Below, one piece after another: positions 25,806 through 34,325 of a stretch of 64,000 nucleotides of DNA. This DNA is from Methylobacteriaceae bacterium (GTDB taxonomy: Bacteria > Pseudomonadota > Alphaproteobacteria > Rhizobiales > Beijerinckiaceae). Numbering within the stretch: the first letter of the stretch is position 1; each line of letters opens with the position of its first letter. Under the pieces are notes generated by a model. The model was given only the letters and a program-made list of their open reading frames with translations, did not search any database and was not told the DNA's origin. The position numbers and the translations under genes are program-made. The stretch spans positions 237,001 to 301,000 of the forward strand of contig JACKJC010000001.1 of NCBI GenBank assembly GCA_020638195.1, read 5' to 3'.

Positions 25806-27212
25806 ATGACTGCAGGACCGCGCACGCTCTACGACAAGATCTGGGACGACCACGTCGTCGACGTTCAGCCCGACGGCACCTGCCTGATCTACATCGACCG
25901 CCATCTGGTCCACGAGGTGACGAGCCCGCAGGCCTTCGAGGGTCTGCGCATGTCCAAACGCAAGGTGCGCGCGCCGGAGAAGACGCTCGCCGTCGTCGAC
26001 CACAACGTGCCGACCACCGACCGCTCCAAGCCGATCGAGGATCCGGAATCCAAGGCGCAGGTCGAGCAGCTCGCCATCAACGCCGCCGAATTCGGCGTCG
26101 AATATTACGACGAGCACGACAAGCGCCAGGGCGTCGTCCACATCATCGGGCCGGAGCAGGGCTTTACGCTGCCGGGCGCGACCATTGTCTGCGGCGACAG
26201 CCACACATCCACCCATGGCGCCTTCGGGGCGCTGGCGCACGGCATCGGCACCTCGGAAGTCGAACACGTGCTCGCCACGCAGACGCTGATCCAGAAGAAG
26301 GCGAAGAACATGCGGGTGCAGGTCGACGGCAAGCTGCCGGCCGGCGTCACCGCCAAGGACATCGCGCTCGCGGTCATCGGCAAGATCGGCACCGCCGGCG
26401 GCACCGGCCATGTCATCGAGTACGCGGGCGAGGCGATCCGCGACCTCTCGATGGAAGGCCGCATGACGCTGTGCAACATGTCGATCGAGGGCGGCGCGCG
26501 CGCCGGCCTGATCGCGCCGGACGAAAAAACCTTCGCCTACCTGAAGGATCGCCCCAAGGCGCCGAAGGGCGCCGCCTGGGATCAGGCCGTCGCCTACTGG
26601 TCGAAGCTCGAGACCGACGAGGGCGCAAAGTTCGATACGGTCGTGACGCTCGACGCCGCCTCGCTGCCGCCGATCGTCACCTGGGGCACGAGCCCCGAGG
26701 ACGTCATCACGATCGAAGGGACCGTGCCGACGCCGGCCGACGCGCCGAACGAGGCGAAGAAGACGGCGATTGCGCGTGCGCTCGACTACATGGGCCTGAA
26801 GGGCGGCGAGAAGATCACGGACGTGAAGATCGACCGCGCCTTCATCGGCTCCTGCACCAACGGCCGCATCGAGGATCTGCGCGCCGCCGCCGCCGTGGCG
26901 AAGGGCAAGAAGGTCGCGAGCCATGTGAGCGCCATGGTCGTGCCAGGCTCGGGCCTCGTGAAGGAGCAGGCCGAGGCGGAAGGTCTCGACAAGATCTTCA
27001 TCGAGGCGGGCTTCGAATGGCGCGAGCCCGGCTGCTCCATGTGCCTGGCGATGAACCCCGACAAGCTCGCTCCCGGCGAGCGCTGCGCCTCGACCTCGAA
27101 CCGCAATTTCGAGGGCCGCCAGGGTTTCCGCGGCCGCACGCATCTGGTCTCCCCCGCCATGGCCGCGGCTGCGGCTATTGCCGGCCATTTCGTGGACGTG
27201 CGCAAGATCTGA
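25806..27212 (+). CDS. leuC: 3-isopropylmalate dehydratase, large subunit
   Basis: A 468-residue aconitase-family protein that, with LeuD, isomerises 2- to 3-isopropylmalate in leucine synthesis. The [4Fe-4S] cysteines are in GSCTNGRIEDLRAAA and EPGCSMCLAMNPD. Substrate motifs include VCGDSHTSTHGAFGALAHGIGTSEVEHVLATQ in pieces. The ATG at 25806 gives the usual N-terminus (RTLYDKIWDDHVV). LeuD is about 3 kb downstream, not adjacent. Confidence 0.96.
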   Translation: MTAGPRTLYDKIWDDHVVDVQPDGTCLIYIDRHLVHEVTSPQAFEGLRMSKRKVRAPEKTLAVVDHNVPTTDRSKPIEDPESKAQVEQLAINAAEFGVEYYDEHDKRQGVVHIIGPEQGFTLPGATIVCGDSHTSTHGAFGALAHGIGTSEVEHVLATQTLIQKKAKNMRVQVDGKLPAGVTAKDIALAVIGKIGTAGGTGHVIEYAGEAIRDLSMEGRMTLCNMSIEGGARAGLIAPDEKTFAYLKDRPKAPKGAAWDQAVAYWSKLETDEGAKFDTVVTLDAASLPPIVTWGTSPEDVITIEGTVPTPADAPNEAKKTAIARALDYMGLKGGEKITDVKIDRAFIGSCTNGRIEDLRAAAAVAKGKKVASHVSAMVVPGSGLVKEQAEAEGLDKIFIEAGFEWREPGCSMCLAMNPDKLAPGERCASTSNRNFEGRQGFRGRTHLVSPAMAAAAAIAGHFVDVRKI

Positions 27213-27218
27213 ATGCAA

Positions 27219-27242
27219 AAGGCCGGCGCAAAGGCCGGCCTT
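27219..27242 (+). terminator. Hairpin terminator after leuC
   Basis: AAGGCCGG (27219-27226) pairs with CCGGCCTT (27235-27242), followed by CATTTCT. The T-tract is weak. Confidence 0.55.
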
Positions 27243-27258
27243 CATTTCTGCGGCAGGA

Positions 27259-27750
27259 TCAGAACCCCACCTTCCTGGTCTCGCCGAGATCTGGCGGCTC
27301 GCCCGTCAGCCGCGCCTTCGCATAGCCGTAGACGTAGACCATCATGGCGCTCGGCGCGTCCCAGTATTCGGCGCTGTCGACCTCGACCTTGATGAGCGCG
27401 ATGTCGCTCTCTTCCGGCCCGCCCGGGAACCAGACGCGCGCGGCCTCGCTCCAGAATTCCCTCACTTTCGCCTGGTCGCGAACGATCTCCGCCCTGCCGC
27501 GCGCGGAAACGTAATTCTGGTCCTTGGGCTCGGCATAGGCGACGAGCACGTTCGCGGACGCGCGCAGCTCGTCGAGCTTGGCGGAATCGCCTGCGGTCAT
27601 GAACCACAAGGCGCCATCGAATGTCTTGTTCACTGCCGACATGGGTCGGGCCGCCAGGCGTCCATCGGAATCCTGCGTGACGAACATGGCGACGCGAATG
27701 TTCTTGATGAGGTCCCAGACCTTCTGCCGGGCTTCGATCGATTGATCCAT
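27259..27750 (-). CDS. Pyridoxamine 5'-phosphate oxidase-like protein (general stress protein 26 type)
   Basis: A 163-residue split-barrel flavin-binding-fold protein: MDQSIEARQKVWDLIKNIRVAMFVTQ..., then GRLAARPMSAVNKTFDGALWFMT and NYVSARGRAEIVRD. The family includes bacterial general stress proteins that bind FMN or F420; the substrate is unknown. I chose the ATG at 27750, since upstream frame extensions run into the neighbouring gene region. It is convergent with leuC. Confidence 0.8.
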   Translation of the reverse strand: MDQSIEARQKVWDLIKNIRVAMFVTQDSDGRLAARPMSAVNKTFDGALWFMTAGDSAKLDELRASANVLVAYAEPKDQNYVSARGRAEIVRDQAKVREFWSEAARVWFPGGPEESDIALIKVEVDSAEYWDAPSAMMVYVYGYAKARLTGEPPDLGETRKVGF

Positions 27751-27788
27751 TTGCCAGATGCTTTCCTTAGTCGCGCGCCCTAGGGTTG

Positions 27789-28073
27789 CTAGCGCCAGTG
27801 ACGATGACGCCAATGATGACGGCGCCAGTACGGGCGCCAATGACGGCGGTTGAAGCGGTGATGTCGCCACCCGTAGTGATGACCGCGACGCCATCCGTGA
27901 TGGCGCTTGTTCCACCCGCGATGGTGGCCACGGTCGCGCACCAGCTCTATCTGTCCGCCGGCGACCGTACGATCGATCCCGTTGATCAATGGCGCATGAA
28001 CCGGGGCTGCGCCGGCCGCGCCCGAGAAAGCCGCGCCCGCGGAGATCACGACAGCAATCAGAATCTTTCTCAT
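27789..28073 (-). CDS. Small secreted His/Arg/Trp-rich protein
   Basis: A 94-residue protein with a signal peptide (KILIAVVISAGAAFSGAAGA). A short non-repetitive segment contains LINGIDRTVAGG. From about residue 49 the tail is built of His-His-X-Gly-Trp-like units: roughly 13 His, 7 Trp and many Arg in the last 46 residues. Such a tail could bind metal ions or polyanions. I do not recognise a named family. It is separate from the stress-protein gene by 38 bases and in the same direction. Confidence 0.6.
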   Translation of the reverse strand: MRKILIAVVISAGAAFSGAAGAAPVHAPLINGIDRTVAGGQIELVRDRGHHRGWNKRHHGWRRGHHYGWRHHRFNRRHWRPYWRRHHWRHRHWR

Positions 28074-28183
28074 TCGATACCTCCACGCAGAGCTTCCATC
28101 ATGTGCCGACGCAACGCCTCGTCGCCGCCGCGGTTCCCGCGTTCGGCGCTTTTGTGTGAAGCGGGCTCGTGCGATGCTGCGTC

Positions 28184-28603
28184 ATGACCGAGGCTAACGA
28201 TCCCTTGCTCGACCTGCGCCCTCCGCAACTCGCCGCGTTCGAGGACATGGCGCAGACCGCCTTCGACAGCCTGCCCGAGAGCTTCCGGAAACTGTGCGAG
28301 GGCGTCGTCATCCGCGTCGACGACTGGCCGGACGACGAGACGCTCGATCAGATGAATTGCGAAAGCGATTACGATCTGCTCGGCCTGTTTCGCGGGCGCG
28401 GGCTCGCGCAGGGCGTCGCCCTTGCGCACACAGGTCAGCAGCCCAACATGATCTGGCTCTATCGTCGTCCGATCCTCGATTACTGGGCGGAGAACGAGGA
28501 CACGCTCGGCGCTGTCGTGCGGCACGTGCTCGTCCACGAGATCGGCCACCATTTCGGGCTTTCCGACGAGGATATGGAGAGGATCGAACGCGAGGCCGAG
28601 TGA
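28184..28603 (+). CDS. Minimal metallopeptidase-family protein (zincin-like, DUF1025)
   Basis: A 139-residue protein carrying the zinc-protease motif HEIGHHFGLSDEDMERIE, with HEIGHH at residues 118-123. The preceding region (FEDMAQTAFDSLPESFRKLCEGVVIRVDDWPD) is typical of this small family of acidic metallopeptidase-like proteins. Activity is unproven for most members. The start is the ATG at 28184. The stop overlaps the next gene as TGATG, suggesting translational coupling. Confidence 0.85.
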   Translation: MTEANDPLLDLRPPQLAAFEDMAQTAFDSLPESFRKLCEGVVIRVDDWPDDETLDQMNCESDYDLLGLFRGRGLAQGVALAHTGQQPNMIWLYRRPILDYWAENEDTLGAVVRHVLVHEIGHHFGLSDEDMERIEREAE

Positions 28604-29433
28604 TGACGCCCGAAGCAAGCGCGCAATTGCGTCGTGCTTTCGCGCGAAGAATTCTGGCCCAGGCCGGCATCGACGATGCGCGCATCGAACAGGTCTTCGC
28701 TCAGACGGCGCGCGAAAAATTCGCGGGTCCGCCACCGTGGTTCGTCGCAGGCTTCGGCGGCTATGCGGGCACCCGCGACATTGCCGAACTCTATTCGAAT
28801 TGCCTCGTCGCGATCGACCCGGCGCGCGGCATCAACATCGGCGAGCCGGCGCTGCACGCGCGCTGCCTGCACGAACTCGCGTTGCAGGAAGGCGAAACCG
28901 TACTGCATGTCGGCGCCGGCGTCGGCTACTATACGGCTATGCTCGCGTGGCTCGTCGGCGCGGTCGGCAGGGTCTTCGGTTACGAGATCGACTCCGAATT
29001 CGCCGCGCGCGCGAGCGAAAATCTGCGCAGCCTGCGCAACGTGACGATCGAGGCGCGTTCAGGAATTTCGGAAAATCTGCCGCAGGCGGATGCGATCTAC
29101 GTCAATGCCGGCGCGCTCGAGCCTTACGCAGGCTGGCGCAGGAGGTTGCGGCCGGGCGGGCGGCTGCTGTTTCCGCTCGAGGCGCCGCACAGCGTCGGCG
29201 CGATGCTGCTCGTGCGCCGCGCCGACAGCGAGACGCGCTGGCCTGCGCGCTTCATCTTTCCCGTGAGCTTCATCGCTTGCGTCGCGCAGCGCGATCGCGC
29301 GGCGGAACGGCGGCTCGCGGAACGTTTCGCCGACGAAAGCTGGCGCACTGTGCGCTCTCTGCGCTTCGATGCGCGCGATGCGACGTGCTGGTTCGCAGGT
29401 CCCGACTGGTGGCTGTCCGCCGCGCCGCCTTGA
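28603..29433 (+). CDS. Protein-L-isoaspartate O-methyltransferase-like protein
   Basis: A 276-residue SAM-dependent methyltransferase-fold protein. SAM motif I is VLHVGAGVGYYTAMLAWLVG, followed by VFGYEIDSEFAARASENL and LRPGGRLLFPLEAP. The layout resembles the PCMT family that repairs isoaspartyl residues. The normal PCMT active-site neighbourhood is altered: NIGEPALHARCLHEL replaces the usual isoaspartate-binding segment. The substrate may therefore differ. It is coupled to the metallopeptidase-like gene by the TGATG overlap. Confidence 0.7.
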   Translation: MTPEASAQLRRAFARRILAQAGIDDARIEQVFAQTAREKFAGPPPWFVAGFGGYAGTRDIAELYSNCLVAIDPARGINIGEPALHARCLHELALQEGETVLHVGAGVGYYTAMLAWLVGAVGRVFGYEIDSEFAARASENLRSLRNVTIEARSGISENLPQADAIYVNAGALEPYAGWRRRLRPGGRLLFPLEAPHSVGAMLLVRRADSETRWPARFIFPVSFIACVAQRDRAAERRLAERFADESWRTVRSLRFDARDATCWFAGPDWWLSAAPP

Positions 29434-29436
29434 CCC

Positions 29437-29943
29437 TCACCCGCGTTTCTTCACCAGATATTTGTGCCAGCCATCGAGCACGAGTTCGCGCTTCTGGTTG
29501 TGAATCGTCGCGCGCATCGTGATCACGCCGGTCGAGCGCTGGCCTTTCAGGTCCGTGATCTCGAGCGCGGGATAGAGCGTGTCGCCCTCGATCACGCCAG
29601 CGAGAAAACGGCTCGACTGCTCGAGAAAGGCGACGAGCGAATCCGAAACCTCGTGCGGAAACTGCCCCGCGCCTGCGGCGGCGAAACATACGACTTGCAG
29701 ACCGTGCGCCAGAAGACCCGCATAGCCGCGCCTGCGGCAATATTCGACATCGTAGTGGATCGGATGATTGTCGCCGGAGACGAGCTGGAAGGCCGCGAAA
29801 TTGGCCGCATTCACGGTGCGGCTCGGCAGCAGGTAACGTTCGCCGACGCGAAAGTCCTCGAACCAGCGCTGTTGCGCGCAAAGATGCTTTTCAGGTTCGA
29901 AAGTTGCGTCGATGCTGCCCAAATCAGCCTCCCTTTTTCGCAT
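29437..29943 (-). CDS. MaoC-family (hot-dog) dehydratase
   Basis: A 168-residue hot-dog-fold protein. It has the MaoC hydratase signature SGDNHPIHYDVEYCRRRGYAGLLAHGLQ (read across its parts), with the Asp/His pair for hydration of an enoyl thioester. An ATG at 29961 would add six residues. Which enoyl-CoA it uses is unknown. It is convergent with the PCMT-like gene, 3 bases apart, and divergent from leuD. Confidence 0.8.
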   Translation of the reverse strand: MRKREADLGSIDATFEPEKHLCAQQRWFEDFRVGERYLLPSRTVNAANFAAFQLVSGDNHPIHYDVEYCRRRGYAGLLAHGLQVVCFAAAGAGQFPHEVSDSLVAFLEQSSRFLAGVIEGDTLYPALEITDLKGQRSTGVITMRATIHNQKRELVLDGWHKYLVKKRG

Positions 29944-30043
29944 GGTCGCAAGCGATCGCACATGGGGTCAAATGCCGCCCCGTTTGCGCCCTCCGCCCCC
30001 TTTTGCTAACACCCTGCCAAACCCGCAGCCGAAGGCCTTTGCG

Positions 30044-30649
30044 ATGGAAAAGTTCACCAAATTGACGGGCGTCGCCGCGCCCCTGCCGATCGTCAACATC
30101 GACACCGACATGATCATCCCCAAGCAGTACCTGAAGACGATCGCCCGCACGGGCCTCGGCAAGGGTCTGTTCTCGGAGATGCGTTACAAGGAGGACGGTT
30201 CGGAGAACCCGGATTTCGTGCTCAACCAGCCCGCCTATCGCAAGGCGCAGATTCTGGTGGCGGAAGACAATTTCGGCTGCGGCTCCTCGCGCGAACACGC
30301 GCCCTGGGCGCTGCTCGACTTCGGCGTGCGCTGCGTGATCTCGACGAGCTTCGCCGACATTTTCTACAACAATTGCTTCAAGAACGGCATCCTGCCGATC
30401 AAGGTCTCCAGGGAAGACCTCGCCAAGCTGATGGACGACGCCAGCCGCGGCTCCAACGCGACGCTGACCGTCGACCTCGAAGCCCAGGAAATCCGCGGTC
30501 CCGACGGCGGGGTGGTCAAGTTCGACATCGACGCCTTCCGCAAGCATTGCCTGATCGAGGGTCTCGACGACATCGGCCTGACCATGGTGAAGGCGGACAA
30601 GATCGCGTCCTTCGAGAAGAAGGATTCTGCCGCGCGTCCGTGGGCGTAA
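30044..30649 (+). CDS. leuD: 3-isopropylmalate dehydratase, small subunit
   Basis: A 201-residue partner of LeuC. The start MEKFTKLTGVAAPLPIVNIDTD and the motifs DMIIPKQYLKTI, FGCGSSREHAPWALLDFG and FADIFYNNCFKNGILPI are diagnostic. Together with LeuC it forms the isopropylmalate isomerase. The two subunits are about 2.8 kb apart here, with small unrelated genes between them, so the operon is broken. Confidence 0.95.
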   Translation: MEKFTKLTGVAAPLPIVNIDTDMIIPKQYLKTIARTGLGKGLFSEMRYKEDGSENPDFVLNQPAYRKAQILVAEDNFGCGSSREHAPWALLDFGVRCVISTSFADIFYNNCFKNGILPIKVSREDLAKLMDDASRGSNATLTVDLEAQEIRGPDGGVVKFDIDAFRKHCLIEGLDDIGLTMVKADKIASFEKKDSAARPWA

Positions 30650-30681
30650 GGGGCTACCGGCCGAAATCGCGCCGTTTGAAG

Positions 30682-30709
30682 GTCGTCATTGCGAGCGTAG
30701 CGAAGCAAT
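30682..30709 (+). repeat. Half copy of the CGTCATTGCGA repeat
   Basis: GTCGTCATTGCGAGCGTAGC and the bases up to AGCAAT match one arm of the repeat at 8660-8774 and 56321-56439; the other arm is missing. Confidence 0.7.
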
Positions 30710-30732
30710 GATGGCGCAGGCTGAAAAGAAAA

Positions 30733-30759
30733 GCCCCGCGACGCAATGCGTCGCGGGGC
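30733..30759. terminator. Bidirectional terminator between leuD and acs
   Basis: A 12-bp stem, GCCCCGCGACGC with GCGTCGCGGGGC around AAT, is flanked by AAAAGAAAA on the left and CTTTTGTTT on the right. It can therefore stop both convergent genes. Confidence 0.8.
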
Positions 30760-30781
30760 CTTTTGTTTGCGGCGTCTCACC

Positions 30782-32713
30782 TCACCCGCGATTGGCGATC
30801 AGATCGTCGACCACGGTCGGATCGGCCAGCGTCGAGGTATCGCCGAGCGCGCCGAATTCGTTCTCGGCGATCTTGCGCAGGATGCGGCGCATGATCTTGC
30901 CGGAGCGCGTCTTCGGCAGGCCGGGCGCGAACTGGATGACGTCGGGCGTCGCAATCGGGCCGATCTCCTTGCGCACGTGGGCGACGAGCTGCTTGCGCAG
31001 GTCCTCGGTCGGCTCGATCCCCGTCATCAGCGTGACATAGGCGTAGATGCCCTGGCCCTTGATGTCGTGCGGGAAGCCGACGACGGCCGCTTCTGAGACG
31101 GCGTCGTGCGAGACGAGCGCGCTCTCGACTTCCGCCGTGCCCATGCGATGGCCGGACACGTTGATGACGTCATCGACGCGGCCGGTGATCCAGTAGTAGC
31201 CGTCGGCGTCGCGGCGGCAGCCGTCGCCGGTGAAATACTTGCCCGGATAGGTCGAGAAATAGGTCTGCACGAAGCGCTCGTGATCGCCGTAGACCGTGCG
31301 CATCTGGCCCGGCCACGAATCCGCGATCACCAGATTGCCTTCACAGGCGCCGTCGAGCACGACGCCATTGGCGTCGACCACTTCCGGCTTCACGCCGAAG
31401 AACGGTCGCGTCGCCGAGCCGGGCTTCTGCGCGATCGCGCCCGGCAGCGGCGTGATGAGAATGCCGCCGGTTTCGGTCTGCCACCAGGTGTCGACGATCG
31501 GGCAACGGTCCTCGCCGACGACGCGGTGGTACCATTCCCAGGCTTCCGGATTGATCGGCTCGCCGACCGAGCCGAGCAGGCGCAGCGTGGCGCGGCTCGT
31601 CTTCTTCACCGGCTCCTCGCCGGCGCCCATCAGCGAACGAATCGCGGTCGGGGCGGTGTAGAAGATGTTGACCTTGTGCTTGTCGACGACTTCCCAGAAA
31701 CGCGAGATCGTCGGGTAGTTCGGGATGCCCTCGAACATCAGCGTCGTCGCGCCATTGGCGAGCGGGCCATAGACGATGTAGCTGTGGCCGGTCACCCAGC
31801 CGACGTCGGCCGTGCACCAATAGATGTCGCCGTCGTGATAGTCGAAGACGTACTGATGCGTCATCGACGCATAGACGAGATAGCCGCCGGTCGTGTGCAC
31901 CACGCCCTTTGGCGCGCCGGTCGAACCCGAGGTGTAGAGCATGAACAGCGGATCTTCCGCGTTCATCTCGACCGGCGGGCAATCCGCGGAAACCTTGGCG
32001 ATCTCGTCGCCGTACCAGACGTCGCGGCCATCGACCCAGTCGACCTTGCCGCCCGTGCGCTTGACGACGACCATCGTCTCCACGAAGCCGGCCTTCTTCA
32101 CCGCCTCGTCGGCGTTGACCTTCAGCGGCACCTTGCGGCCGCCGCGCAGGCCTTCGTCAGCCGTAATGACGAGCTTGGACTGGCAGCCCTCGATGCGCGC
32201 GGCGAGCGAATCCGGCGAGAAGCCGCCGAACACGATCGAATGCACCGCGCCGATGCGCGCGCAGGCGAGCATGGCGTAGGCGGCTTCCGGAATCATCGGC
32301 AGGTAGATGGTGACCGTGTCGCCCTTCTTGACGCCATGCGCCTTGAAGACGTTGGCGAGCTTCGAGACGCGCTCGTGCAGCTGCTTGTAGGTGATGTGCT
32401 CGGATTCTTCCGGGTTGTCGCCTTCCCAGATGATCGCGACCTGATCGCCGCGCTTGGCGAGATGACGGTCGATGCAGTTCATCGACACATTGGTCGTGCC
32501 GTCCTCGAACCATTTGATCGACACGTTGTGCGGATCGTAGCTCGTGTTCTTCACCTTGGTGTAAGGCTTGATCCAGTCGATGCGCTTGCCCTGCTCGGCC
32601 CAGAAACCTTCCGGGTCGGTCACCGAACGCTTGTACATCTCCTCGTACTTCGCCTGGTCGACGTAGGCGCGCTTCTTCCATTCGTCGCTGACGGCGTAGA
32701 CTTTCTCAGACAT
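30782..32713 (-). CDS. acs: Acetyl-CoA synthetase
   Basis: A 643-residue acyl-adenylate-forming enzyme converting acetate, ATP and CoA to acetyl-CoA. Motifs seen are the N-terminal EEMYKRSVTDPEGFW, YTSGSTGAPKGVVHTTGGY for ATP binding, WWQTETGG, and YFTGDGCRRDADGYYWITGR. The C-terminal PKTRSGKIMRRILRK holds the regulatory lysine that Pat/CobB systems acetylate. The length is normal. It is convergent with leuD. Confidence 0.96.
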   Translation of the reverse strand: MSEKVYAVSDEWKKRAYVDQAKYEEMYKRSVTDPEGFWAEQGKRIDWIKPYTKVKNTSYDPHNVSIKWFEDGTTNVSMNCIDRHLAKRGDQVAIIWEGDNPEESEHITYKQLHERVSKLANVFKAHGVKKGDTVTIYLPMIPEAAYAMLACARIGAVHSIVFGGFSPDSLAARIEGCQSKLVITADEGLRGGRKVPLKVNADEAVKKAGFVETMVVVKRTGGKVDWVDGRDVWYGDEIAKVSADCPPVEMNAEDPLFMLYTSGSTGAPKGVVHTTGGYLVYASMTHQYVFDYHDGDIYWCTADVGWVTGHSYIVYGPLANGATTLMFEGIPNYPTISRFWEVVDKHKVNIFYTAPTAIRSLMGAGEEPVKKTSRATLRLLGSVGEPINPEAWEWYHRVVGEDRCPIVDTWWQTETGGILITPLPGAIAQKPGSATRPFFGVKPEVVDANGVVLDGACEGNLVIADSWPGQMRTVYGDHERFVQTYFSTYPGKYFTGDGCRRDADGYYWITGRVDDVINVSGHRMGTAEVESALVSHDAVSEAAVVGFPHDIKGQGIYAYVTLMTGIEPTEDLRKQLVAHVRKEIGPIATPDVIQFAPGLPKTRSGKIMRRILRKIAENEFGALGDTSTLADPTVVDDLIANRG

Positions 32714-32855
32714 TGCGTCCTCCCGCAGGCGCGCGAACCCGAGCGTTCGCTGCGCTCTTGAAATCGGGCGGGATTATGCGTCAGCGGAGGGCCGGCTCAC
32801 AAGGCGAGCGGGGTCGAACTTTGGTTTTGCGACCTTCGGCCAATTGCCACGCCGA

Positions 32856-33494
32856 CTACTGGCATTCCTTGCGTGTGCGGGCGAGCGCGTCGCTGATGCC
32901 CGACAGCGAATAGGTGTCGGTGGACGTATGGCCGCGAGCCGAGGACGCCTTGACCACGAGCTTGGCGCCGCGTTTCATCGCCTCGACGAACTTGCCTTCT
33001 TCCGCCGGATTCTTCAGCCATGCATTGGAACCCTTGGCGACAAGATGGAACACATTGCCGCCGATGTCGGCGGTCGGTTCCGACCCGTCCTTCATGGAAA
33101 AGCCCATGATGACGGAGACCTCGTTGCGCACGTTCTCGCCCGGCCGGTCGGAAATGAACACATAGGCGTCGTCGCGCTTGAGGCTCGCAGGCGCCCGATC
33201 CTTCGGCCGCGCGAGCGTGTAGCAGGTCTTGGACTTGCCGCCGGTCGTGAACACGTCCCAGTCGCCGAAACGGCCGACCGCTGTGGACTTGCCGCCCTTG
33301 CTGTCGGACTTCTTTGCCTTGTCGCTCTTGGCTTTGGCGGGCTTGCCCTTGGCTGGCTTCTTGGCGTCGGTTTTCTCTTTCGCCTGCGCGCCCGAGAACG
33401 CGAGCGAAACCGTGGTCGGGGCAGGCGCCGACAGGGAAAGGGAAAAGGCGAAGACGAGGAGCGCCGGAACGGCGCGCTGCGGCAATCGAATCAT
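32856..33494 (-). CDS. Invasion-associated locus B (IalB) family protein
   Basis: A 212-residue protein with an N-terminal signal/anchor segment (VPALLVFAFSLSLSAPA) and a Lys/Ala-rich spacer (about 38-70). The IalB domain follows, starting GRFGDWDVFTTGGKSKTCYTLARPKDRAP. The family is secreted and linked to erythrocyte entry in Bartonella, but it is common in free-living relatives, where the function is unknown. The Lys-rich spacer is longer than usual. It lies upstream of acs in the same direction. Confidence 0.82.
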   Translation of the reverse strand: MIRLPQRAVPALLVFAFSLSLSAPAPTTVSLAFSGAQAKEKTDAKKPAKGKPAKAKSDKAKKSDSKGGKSTAVGRFGDWDVFTTGGKSKTCYTLARPKDRAPASLKRDDAYVFISDRPGENVRNEVSVIMGFSMKDGSEPTADIGGNVFHLVAKGSNAWLKNPAEEGKFVEAMKRGAKLVVKASSARGHTSTDTYSLSGISDALARTRKECQ

Positions 33495-33667
33495 GAGCCG
33501 ATCTTATCCAATTTGACGCCCGACGGCGACGCGGCGCGAGGATAAGAAGCGGCCGATCACGGCGAAATTCGGACAAGCGCCCATCCGCCGCCGGCTGGAT
33601 GTGGCGCCCCGCACTTTCGTCGCCCGCCGCCGGAGGCTAAGGTCGCGCCCATTCAACGGAGCAGATC

Positions 33668-34267
33668 ATGGCCCTGACCCTTTCCCGTTTGCGCGCCGCC
33701 TTCGCCGCCCTCGCGCTTGGCCTGAGCGTCGCCGGCTGCGGCTACAACACGATTCCGACCGCAGAAGAGACCGCCAAGGCCAGATGGGCCGACGTTCAGA
33801 ACCAGTACCAGCGCCGCGCCGACTTGATCCCGAATCTCGTCGCGACCGTGCAGGGCTACGCCAAGCAGGAGAAGGACGTGCTGACCTCGGTGGTCGAGGC
33901 GCGCGCGAAGGCGACATCGGTCAAGATCGACGCCTCGCAGCTCACCGACCCGGAAAAGGTCAAGCAGTTCCAGGACGCCCAGAACCAGCTCTCCGGCGCG
34001 CTCGGCCGTCTGATTGCGGTCTCCGAGGCTTATCCCGACCTCAAGTCCAACCAGAACTTCCTGGCCCTGCAATCGCAGCTCGAAGGCACCGAGAACCGCA
34101 TCGCCGTCGCCCGGCGCGACTATGTCGCGGCCGTACGCGACTACAATCTGACGCTCTCGACCTTCCCCTCGATCATCTGGGCGAAGACCATCTTCGCCGG
34201 CAACAAGCCCATGGCGGCGTTCACGGCGTCCGAGGGTTCCGACAAGCCGCCGCAGGTGAAGTTCTGA
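33668..34267 (+). CDS. LemA-family lipoprotein
   Basis: A 199-residue protein with a lipobox (LSVAGCGYNTIP, Cys about 23). The LemA helical domain follows, with NQYQRRADLIPNLVATVQGYAKQEKDVL and ARRDYVAAVRDYNLTLSTFPSIIWA. LemA proteins are membrane-anchored helical bundles of unclear function and often adjoin TPM-domain proteins, as here. The next two genes are TPM proteins on the same strand, so the three probably act together at the envelope. Confidence 0.88.
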   Translation: MALTLSRLRAAFAALALGLSVAGCGYNTIPTAEETAKARWADVQNQYQRRADLIPNLVATVQGYAKQEKDVLTSVVEARAKATSVKIDASQLTDPEKVKQFQDAQNQLSGALGRLIAVSEAYPDLKSNQNFLALQSQLEGTENRIAVARRDYVAAVRDYNLTLSTFPSIIWAKTIFAGNKPMAAFTASEGSDKPPQVKF

Positions 34268-34284
34268 GGAGCGAGATTCTGAGA

Positions 34285-34308
34285 TGGACCGCGAGCCTTC
34301 AGGCTCGC
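34285..34308 (+). repeat. Short palindromic repeat at the end of the lemA-like gene
   Basis: The segment contains TGGACCGCGAGCCTTCA and forms an 8-bp hairpin, GCGAGCCT-tc-AGGCTCGC (34291-34308). The same 17 bases recur at 57782-57798. Confidence 0.6.
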
Positions 34309-34325
34309 AGAGCGGACACGACGCC

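Noticed and set aside
25716..27245. A 509-residue open frame antisense to leuC
   Set aside because: It is the complement of the well-supported leuC gene, low in recognisable motifs and rich in Arg, His and Gly, as expected of an antisense frame in GC-rich DNA.
31106..32761. A 551-residue open frame antisense to acs
   Set aside because: Shadow of acs, with no domain of its own.
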